DNA of 10,135 nt from Chlamydiota bacterium (GTDB lineage: Bacteria; Auribacterota; UBA3054; B51-G9). Below the pieces are notes generated by a model. The model ran no database searches and was not told the origin of the DNA. It was given only the letters and a program-made list of their open reading frames with translations. A program made the position numbers and the translations under genes. This document shows positions 4,780 through 10,135 of this stretch, piece after piece; the first letter of the stretch is position 1, and the number at the start of each line of letters is the position of its first letter. The DNA lies in NCBI GenBank assembly GCA_030596365.1, contig JAUVKG010000064.1, positions 1 through 10,135 of the forward strand, read 5' to 3'.

Positions 4780-7296
4780 CGCCCATTTAATAAAAGGCGG
4801 AATACAGTTTTTCAGTTCGAAAGCTCTGGGAACTATTCTTGCCGTGAAGCCGTAGCGCCCTGTTTCGCCGCATTTAAACGTAAATTTGAAAGTAAAGTTT
4901 CCGTCACCCGAATCATTATCCACATCCATTATTCCGCAGCAACTTTTAATGATTTTATTCTGCGAATCAACCATACCGTAATAAATTTGTATTTCAACAT
5001 CATCGTGAGACAATCCGTCGAGGTAAACATTAACTTTAAGAACGAATGAATCGCCAACATGAATTTCTGAAATTTCTTTATTTGTAACCGGGGATTTAAG
5101 TTTAATTTTTCCCCATGAAGTCTCTATTTTATCTCTATATTTAATAAAATTACGAATTTCAGCGCAATTATTTTTTGTAGCCTTGCTAAAATTTTCTTTT
5201 GCATTCACGTAAAATTTAGAGTTGTAGTCGGCTACAATTCTATTACTTGTAAAACATTCAAAAGCTTTCGCTATAGACGCTTTCATCATCGATAGCCACT
5301 TCTTTGAATATTCACCCACCTTTCTATCGTAATAAGTTGGTATAACCTCATTTTCAAGAATGTTATATAATGCCTGAGATTCCTTTGTATCTCTGTATTC
5401 AGGATTGTCGTATTCTTCTCCGTTTCCAATAAGCCATCCGTTTTCACCATCGTATCCCTCGTCCCACCAACCGTCCGGTACGCTTAAGTTAAGGACACCG
5501 TTTGCTGCCGCTTTCATTCCTGAAGTTCCGCTTGCTTCGCGTGGTCTTTCCGGAGTGTTAAGCCAAACATCGACTCCTTGAACGAGTCGTCGTGCCAATC
5601 TGATATCGTAGTCTTCAAGAAAGACAACTCTTCCGCAAATTTCAGGTTCTCTGGAGAATTCTACAATCTTTTGTATTAAACGTTTTCCGCCATCATCAGC
5701 CGGATGAGCTTTCCCTGCAATAACAATTTGAACCGGATATTTTTCGTTTACAAGCATTCTTTTTAACCTGTCAAAATCCCGGAAGATTAATGTCGCGCGT
5801 TTATATGTTGCAAAACGCCTTGCAAAACCAATAGTAAGAGCGTTGTGAGCGAGAACATCATTTGCCTTTATAATTTCTTCTGAAGTCGCATTACGGTTTT
5901 TACATTGAGTGTGAGAATAATCTCTTACTGTTTGAACAAGTCGGGCTTTAGAATGTACATGAGCATGCCAAAGTTCATCATCAGGTATTTTATTGATAGA
6001 TTTCAATACCTTCTGATTGCCCGGTGAATTATGCCAATTTGAATTAAGATATTTTGTGAAAAGTAATATGTTTTCAATAGATAACCAGGAAAGATGATGT
6101 ATGCCGTTGGTTATATGGGTTAACGGAAGCTCATCTACCGGTAGACCGGGCCAGAGAAATGACCACATATTACGCGCAACTTCACCATGAAGTTTGCTTA
6201 CTCCATTACAATACTGAGCAAGATTAAGCCCGAGAATTGTCATCGAAACGTTATCATAATGATCTCCCCAGGCGACAATTGTATCCGTTGGTATTCCTAA
6301 ACTTTTTTCTAAAATCTGAAGGTGTGGAATAATAAGCTCTTTTTTAAATGTCTCATTACCGGCGGGAACAGGTGTATGAGTAGTAAAAACAGTTGATCGG
6401 CGTGTTATTTCCCTGGCTTCTTCAATGCTGATATTATATTTCTTTACTAATCTGGAAATTCGGGCAAGTCCGAGGAATGCTGCATGCCCTTCATTCATAT
6501 GGCATGCGGCATAATTTATTCCCACTTTTCCAAGCATTTCAATACCGCCAATGCCAAGAAGAATCTCTTGCCGTATTCTCATTTTTCTGTCACCGCCGTA
6601 TAGTCTTGCGGTAATATCTCTGAATTCCGGAGGGTTTTCGGCAATATTTGAATCCAGTAAATATAAAGGAACGCGTCCTACATTTAATTTCCATACAGCG
6701 GCTTTAAGAGACCCTTCCGGTAAATCTACCGAAACAATTATTTTCTCGTCATTTTTATCAACAACTTCTTCGATGGGTAAATTATATATATCTGTATCTG
6801 AATATCTTTCCTGCTGCAGCCCTTCATTATTTAAGTACTGAGAAAAATACCCCTGACGATACAAAAGGCAAATCCCTACAAGAGGGATTTTGAGGTCGGA
6901 AGATGATTTCAAATGATCACCTGCAAGAACGCCCAACCCGCCTGAATATAGTTTCAGGCTTTCATGGATTCCAAATTCGAGAGAAAAATAAGCTGTTACA
7001 GATTCTTTGCTTTCAGTTGTCCAAACTGCTTCTTTCTCATACACCTTTTTAACTCTTTTAAGATGCTCCATAAAACTGTCATCAACAGCAAGAGCATCGA
7101 ATCTCTCCTGTGAAACAGAATTTAAAAGTACAAGTGGATTAGAACGGGCATTTTTCCATAAATCAGGTTCGATTCGTTTGAAAAGCTCGACTGCATCCAA
7201 ATTCCAAGACCACCACAGGTTTCTTGAAAGAGTTTCCAGAAAGCCTAAGCTTTCCGGAATAGATGCTGAAACATGAAATAATTGTAACTTTCTCAT
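4777..7296 (-). CDS. glgP: Alpha-glucan (glycogen) phosphorylase, GT35, DUF3417-containing type
   Basis: Releases glucose-1-phosphate from alpha-1,4-glucan ends; needs pyridoxal phosphate; cytoplasmic. The 839-residue protein begins with the DUF3417 region (about 15-100; LSRNLWWSWN at 23-32). The catalytic core carries FSLEFGI (104-110), YSGGLGVLAGDHLKSSSDL (117-135), HMNEGHAAF (266-274), FARRFATYKR (491-500) and EASGTSGMK, in which Lys595 is the predicted PLP-binding lysine. A C-terminal beta-rich domain (about 725-839) ends IPPFIKW, as in the Thermotoga-type subfamily (TIGR02094-like), distinct from E. coli GlgP/MalP. Chain length is normal, with no missing motif. The ATG at 7296 follows the stop of the small CBM gene by 5 nt, implying one transcript and likely translational coupling. 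The stop codon sits in a hairpin. Confidence 0.96.
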   Translation of the reverse strand: MRKLQLFHVSASIPESLGFLETLSRNLWWSWNLDAVELFKRIEPDLWKNARSNPLVLLNSVSQERFDALAVDDSFMEHLKRVKKVYEKEAVWTTESKESVTAYFSLEFGIHESLKLYSGGLGVLAGDHLKSSSDLKIPLVGICLLYRQGYFSQYLNNEGLQQERYSDTDIYNLPIEEVVDKNDEKIIVSVDLPEGSLKAAVWKLNVGRVPLYLLDSNIAENPPEFRDITARLYGGDRKMRIRQEILLGIGGIEMLGKVGINYAACHMNEGHAAFLGLARISRLVKKYNISIEEAREITRRSTVFTTHTPVPAGNETFKKELIIPHLQILEKSLGIPTDTIVAWGDHYDNVSMTILGLNLAQYCNGVSKLHGEVARNMWSFLWPGLPVDELPLTHITNGIHHLSWLSIENILLFTKYLNSNWHNSPGNQKVLKSINKIPDDELWHAHVHSKARLVQTVRDYSHTQCKNRNATSEEIIKANDVLAHNALTIGFARRFATYKRATLIFRDFDRLKRMLVNEKYPVQIVIAGKAHPADDGGKRLIQKIVEFSREPEICGRVVFLEDYDIRLARRLVQGVDVWLNTPERPREASGTSGMKAAANGVLNLSVPDGWWDEGYDGENGWLIGNGEEYDNPEYRDTKESQALYNILENEVIPTYYDRKVGEYSKKWLSMMKASIAKAFECFTSNRIVADYNSKFYVNAKENFSKATKNNCAEIRNFIKYRDKIETSWGKIKLKSPVTNKEISEIHVGDSFVLKVNVYLDGLSHDDVEIQIYYGMVDSQNKIIKSCCGIMDVDNDSGDGNFTFKFTFKCGETGRYGFTARIVPRAFELKNCIPPFIKWA

Positions 7297-7301
7297 ACTT
7301 G

Positions 7302-7655
7302 TTATTCAACTGTTAATAGACTGTTAATTGAACCCATGCTGTTAGGCTGCCATTCAGCGCAGTTAGGATCCACACACCATACACCGTTAATTACAAATTT
7401 ATACTCGTGACGTCCTTTAGACAAAGTAAGTGAAATACTGTGCATGTCTTTGACCTTGCGAAGCTTGTTTGCTTTGGGATCCCATGCATTAAATGAACCG
7501 GCGACATAGACTTCACAACCCGGTTCAGTCTGGATCTGAAATTTAACGATTGCTTCATTTTCAGCGATTTTTTTAACAACTTTTTTTGCTGTTTTTTTTG
7601 CTGTTTTTTTAACTGCTTTTTTTACGACTTTCTTTTTAGTAACTTTTTTTTTCAT
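7302..7655 (-). CDS. Small glycogen-binding protein: Lys-rich tail plus CBM48/AMPK-type domain
   Basis: A 117-residue protein in two parts. Residues 1-30 contain 16 lysines in repeats of the KKAVKK/KKTAKK type, like bacterial histone-H1-like tails, and are probably disordered and strongly positive. Residues 35-117 form one early-set (CBM48/AMPK glycogen-binding) domain: VKFQIQTEPGCEVYVAGSFN, then AWDP (57-60), GRHEYKFVINGVW (81-93) and VDPN (95-98). No catalytic domain is present, so binding to glycogen is the only function the fold suggests. It lies 5 nt before glgP, which makes a targeting or regulatory partner of the phosphorylase the simplest guess. The tail could bind nucleic acid, anionic membrane or an acidic protein surface. 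No Shine-Dalgarno is seen; the ATG at 7655 begins within an A-rich leader. Domain call sure, role inferred. Confidence 0.9.
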   Translation of the reverse strand: MKKKVTKKKVVKKAVKKTAKKTAKKVVKKIAENEAIVKFQIQTEPGCEVYVAGSFNAWDPKANKLRKVKDMHSISLTLSKGRHEYKFVINGVWCVDPNCAEWQPNSMGSINSLLTVE

Positions 7656-7728
7656 AATTTGATTTTTTTTTACTTGAGTTAGTTTTGATTAAAAATTTAG
7701 ATTTTATATATTATAAATACTTTGCTTA
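7656..7728. other. Short AT-rich gap with poly-A leader before the CBM gene
   Basis: The 73-base spacer between the debranching-enzyme stop and the small CBM gene. The minus strand ends in an A-rich leader before the ATG. It carries the -10 of the promoter listed separately. No terminator hairpin for the upstream gene is seen. Confidence 0.5.
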
Positions 7729-7737
7729 TTATATCAA
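7710..7737 (-). promoter_or_regulatory. Putative sigma70 promoter for the CBM gene-glgP unit
   Basis: The minus strand has TTGATA (7732-7737), a 16-base spacer and TATAAT (7710-7715), about 55 nt before the CBM-protein start. The -35 coincides with the last two sense codons of the debranching-enzyme gene. The match is good, but the region is AT-rich and chance matches are possible. Confidence 0.4.
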
Positions 7738-10135
7738 ATTCGTGATTTTAAATAAACGACATAATTCCGTTACTCCCCATGCCTGTGCCCCGCATCCTTT
7801 TAATGCATGCGGAAAATCTCCGTCAATTATTTCCGGAATTTGAAGAATGCATCCTTCTTCTAATATTATTTCACTGCTGAGAAGAATTGATTTTGCTGTG
7901 CCCATCGCTGTTTCACCATAAGATATTAAAAGCGCTTCGGCATAAGAGGGGAAAGGCCATGTCCACGCCGTGCCGTTATGATATGCCGGTTTTCTACTGG
8001 TATCTTCATCACCGGAATATTTTCCGAAATAAGGATTCTCCGGATCATTCAAAAGTTCACCATCCCTAAAAACCGGTAACGGCCGGGCTACAGGTAAATC
8101 TGCCAGACTTCTTATCGCACCGGGGATTAATAACTGTTCAGATGCTATAATGATTTTCTCACATAGCTTTTTGTCTTTTACTGCTCCTAAAGTTATTGCA
8201 AATAATTGATTCGAGCGAATCGCGTCATCAGCTTCAGCAAGCCGTGCAGGAATCTCCGGTTCTGCATGCAAACAATCAGACAGGCATCCGTTAGGACTTT
8301 TAGTAAACAATTCAGAAATTGAATCGCTAACTTGTTGGGAAAGATTCTTGTATTTTTCCTCACCGCTGATTTGAAAATAAAAATCTAAAGCAGAAAACCA
8401 TAACGCCTGAATTTCTATCGGATATCCTTGTCGAGATGTTCCGGCAGGATGATTTGTGTCCATCCAGGTAAAATGAGACGGACTATAAATTAATCCGCTT
8501 TCGGTATCCATTTTTATTCCGTTCGGCGTGCCTTTGATATAGTTTTCGATAATAGATTTGAGAACATCTTTTATAGTTCTACCCTCGCAATCTTCGTTTA
8601 TAAAGTTTGAGTTACCTCTGGCCTTTATAAAATCTGAACACGCAACAGAAAACCATAACGGAGCATCGGTTGTGTCGCGATTCGATTGATCGGTTCCACG
8701 AATCATATTCGGCAAAGTACCGTTTTTTTCAAACGTGGCAAATTGTTTTAAAATTTCTTCAGTTTCTGAAATGAATCCCGCGGAAATGATTCCTCTTAAA
8801 GCTATTAAAGTGTCGCGACCCCAATCCAAAAACCAGGGATAACCGGCAATTACTGTTAACGAATCATACCGCTTAACAATAAATTGCTTGATGGAATTTA
8901 TTAAATTGGACGGATTGGACGGATTGGACGGATTGGACGGATTGGACTTATTTGTCTTATATGTCCCATTTGTCCCATTTGTCCCATTTGTCCTATTGCT
9001 TTCAGCAATAATCTCCGCACTTTCTCCTTCGCAAAGCCCAAAAGAAAAATATCCGGGACTAAATAAATCTGTGCTTGCTTCCAAACCGCGTTCAGCTTCT
9101 TCAGTAAGGGGAACCATATACTGCCATTCCGGTTCGTAAATAAATTTACCTTTTGACACTGACATTTTAAATTCCGGATTTTCAGGCGGTGAGAAGGTAA
9201 AACTTTTTTTATCAGATCTTATCGTTGCAGGATATTCTTCTTCCAAACCGGTATAAGCTTTTGTGACGTGGTGAAAATTTCTGTTCTCAATATCGGGACG
9301 AACAATGATTTTAATCGGTAAAGGTCCCCCTTTATCCCCACCGGCATTCGCCGGTCTTCGCTTTAATAAGGGTGACTTCAATCGACAAAATTTGATGGCT
9401 GAAACATTTTCACCTTCAACCATTTCGAGGGAAATATCTAAATCAGTTGTTTTACCCTGCCCAATCGGAAGGCAAAAACTCCATTTCGCACAATTGTTTG
9501 AAATCTTTTCAAATGACTTTAAATTGTTAATGCTTATTTCGCAACTGTAATCGCTGGAAACAATCCACGCTCGGCACCGTGTGAATAAAATATGTCTGTC
9601 AACCGGGCAATCAGGATGAATGTTAGCTGCGAGAAAAGAATCGTACTTGCTTTTCAGAATTCCCCATTCACCGCGAATTTGAGCCATTCCACCTCTGCCG
9701 TTTGTTAATAGCGCGTAAGCATTTTTTTCTAAAACTTCTGTTTTTGAATAACGGGATTTTAATTTCAGTTCGTCATCAGAAGCAGCAACAAGAATTCTAC
9801 ATTCGTGATGTTCAACTTTTTCGTTATTATAAAAAGTTAAATTGAGAAAATATTCTTTGCTATCCGGAAAAGTATCCGGAGTCAGTAAAATGAAATTGGT
9901 CTTTCCGGGCAAACTGTTTTCACATTTTATTATTTTTTCTTTATCCAAAACTTTTATATTAAATGGAATTTCCGATTGCAAATATAAAAAATGAGAATCC
10001 GGAACTACAACGTTGCGCCTTAAATCCTGAGGATATTTCCAGTTGGTAACGCACAAAGGTTCAGGAAGATTCCGAGATTTTCCGCAAAATGCCGCGGGAT
10101 TCTCACGAAATTCATTCAATAATCCTTCCGTTTGA
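7729..10135 (-). CDS. Glycogen debranching enzyme (amylo-alpha-1,6-glucosidase, GH133/GDE type), 5' end probably outside window
   Basis: Hydrolyses alpha-1,6 branch glucose in limit glycogen; cytoplasmic. Numbering from the TTG at 10119 gives 796 residues. About 1-125 is an extra beta-type domain; about 133-245 is GDE_N-like (LLTNGRGGMAQIRGEWG at 137-153, HPDCPVDRHILFTR at 168-181); about 420-796 is the (alpha/alpha)6 GDE_C domain. Its motifs are YPWFLDWGRDTLIALRG (427-443), DTTDAPLWF (482-490), FTWMDTNHPAGTSRQGYPIE (550-569), RSNQLFAI (635-642), YHNGTAWTWPFP (713-724) and GCGAQAWGVTEL (776-787). The frame stays open upstream of the TTG to the window edge; AAGGA sits only three bases before it, and the only ATG nearby (10115) is out of frame. 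A true start further upstream, with an additional N-terminal domain, is therefore likely. The frame contains two odd insertions, listed separately. The stop is followed after 73 nt by the CBM gene. Confidence 0.92.
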   Translation of the reverse strand, partial: QTEGLLNEFRENPAAFCGKSRNLPEPLCVTNWKYPQDLRRNVVVPDSHFLYLQSEIPFNIKVLDKEKIIKCENSLPGKTNFILLTPDTFPDSKEYFLNLTFYNNEKVEHHECRILVAASDDELKLKSRYSKTEVLEKNAYALLTNGRGGMAQIRGEWGILKSKYDSFLAANIHPDCPVDRHILFTRCRAWIVSSDYSCEISINNLKSFEKISNNCAKWSFCLPIGQGKTTDLDISLEMVEGENVSAIKFCRLKSPLLKRRPANAGGDKGGPLPIKIIVRPDIENRNFHHVTKAYTGLEEEYPATIRSDKKSFTFSPPENPEFKMSVSKGKFIYEPEWQYMVPLTEEAERGLEASTDLFSPGYFSFGLCEGESAEIIAESNRTNGTNGTNGTYKTNKSNPSNPSNPSNPSNLINSIKQFIVKRYDSLTVIAGYPWFLDWGRDTLIALRGIISAGFISETEEILKQFATFEKNGTLPNMIRGTDQSNRDTTDAPLWFSVACSDFIKARGNSNFINEDCEGRTIKDVLKSIIENYIKGTPNGIKMDTESGLIYSPSHFTWMDTNHPAGTSRQGYPIEIQALWFSALDFYFQISGEEKYKNLSQQVSDSISELFTKSPNGCLSDCLHAEPEIPARLAEADDAIRSNQLFAITLGAVKDKKLCEKIIIASEQLLIPGAIRSLADLPVARPLPVFRDGELLNDPENPYFGKYSGDEDTSRKPAYHNGTAWTWPFPSYAEALLISYGETAMGTAKSILLSSEIILEEGCILQIPEIIDGDFPHALKGCGAQAWGVTELCRLFKITNLI
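8905..8949. repeat. 9-bp tandem array (ATTGGACGG x5) inside the debranching-enzyme gene
   Basis: Four exact copies of ATTGGACGG and a fifth ending in TT. On the coding strand this encodes a Ser-Asn-Pro repeat (residues about 392-405), keeping the frame. It lies in the linker just before the catalytic domain. Confidence 0.9.
8954..8998. repeat. 9-bp tandem array (GTCCCATTT, five units) facing the first array
   Basis: Three exact copies of GTCCCATTT (8963-8989) are flanked by degenerate units at 8954-8962 and 8990-8998. The coding strand reads Thr-Asn-Gly repeats (residues about 377-389). The array is separated by 4 bases from the ATTGGACGG array and is arranged as its imperfect inverted partner. 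Confidence 0.88.
9321..9378. repeat. Palindromic element embedded in the debranching-enzyme frame
   Basis: The outer arms are AAGGTCCCCCTTTAT (left) and ATTAAAG plus ...AAGGGTGACTT (right), imperfectly complementary. The centre is a perfect 6-bp stem ACCGGC/GCCGGT around ATTC (9340-9355). It is translated as SPLLKRRPANAGGDKGGPLP (residues about 249-268), a basic, Gly/Pro-rich insert between two structured regions. It resembles the dispersed palindromes with CCCCCTTTAT/AAAGGGGG arms seen in many environmental genomes (from memory). No second copy occurs in this window. Confidence 0.65.

Noticed and set aside
8905..8998. CRISPR array
   Set aside because: The units are 9 bp with no unique spacers and are coding; this is a minisatellite.
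8888..9139. Plus-strand frame with LDGLDG and PFVPFV repeats
   Set aside because: It is the antisense reading of the 9-bp arrays inside the debranching-enzyme gene; the minus-strand frame carries the conserved enzyme motifs.
9305..9550. Plus-strand frame over the palindromic element
   Set aside because: Shadow of the debranching-enzyme gene; it starts inside the repeat and shows no domain.
10113..10115. ATG at 10115 as the debranching-enzyme start, well spaced from AAGGA
   Set aside because: It is in a different frame from the enzyme.

Overview
The window is a bacterial glycogen-metabolism locus. Every supportable gene lies on the minus strand, so transcription runs from high to low coordinates. 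In that order it holds: a glycogen debranching enzyme (GDE) cut by the right edge (7729-10135); a small glycogen-binding protein with a lysine-rich, histone-H1-like N-terminal tail (7302-7655); an alpha-glucan phosphorylase (4777-7296); a glycogen/starch synthase (3171-4694); a Fic-domain protein (2020-2892); an antitoxin/ParE-type toxin pair (1596-1781 and 1315-1596); and a glycogen branching enzyme cut by the left edge (1-1215).

Working together: GlgA elongates alpha-1,4-glucan, the branching enzyme adds alpha-1,6 branches, GlgP shortens outer chains by phosphorolysis, and the debranching enzyme removes the limit branches. The small CBM protein probably binds the polymer next to the phosphorylase, since it is encoded 5 nt upstream of glgP. 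No glgC (ADP-glucose pyrophosphorylase) is visible. The Fic and toxin-antitoxin genes have no evident role in glycogen. They are AT-richer, have better Shine-Dalgarno sequences than the glycogen genes, and separate glgB from the other glycogen genes, so they look like an inserted stress or addiction module.

Organism: the moderate-to-low G+C, the GH13_8 (eukaryote-like) branching enzyme, the divergent GlgA, the Thermotoga-type phosphorylase and the GDE variant with an extra N-terminal domain suggest an uncultured PVC-type bacterium (Planctomycetes/Phycisphaerae, Lentisphaerae or Omnitrophota) or a relative in the FCB group. This is inference from remembered family distributions and is uncertain.

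The non-routine signals are: (i) the Lys-rich tail fused to a CBM48/AMPK-type glycogen-binding domain, encoded by repeated A7-A9 tracts; (ii) two structures inside the debranching-enzyme reading frame, namely a palindromic element and two 9-bp tandem arrays facing each other in imperfect inverted register; (iii) a 14-bp perfect hairpin that contains the glgP stop codon; (iv) an intergenic region after glgA rich in CGTTAA motifs and inverted repeats. No RNA genes, CRISPR arrays, insertion sequences or origins were recognised.
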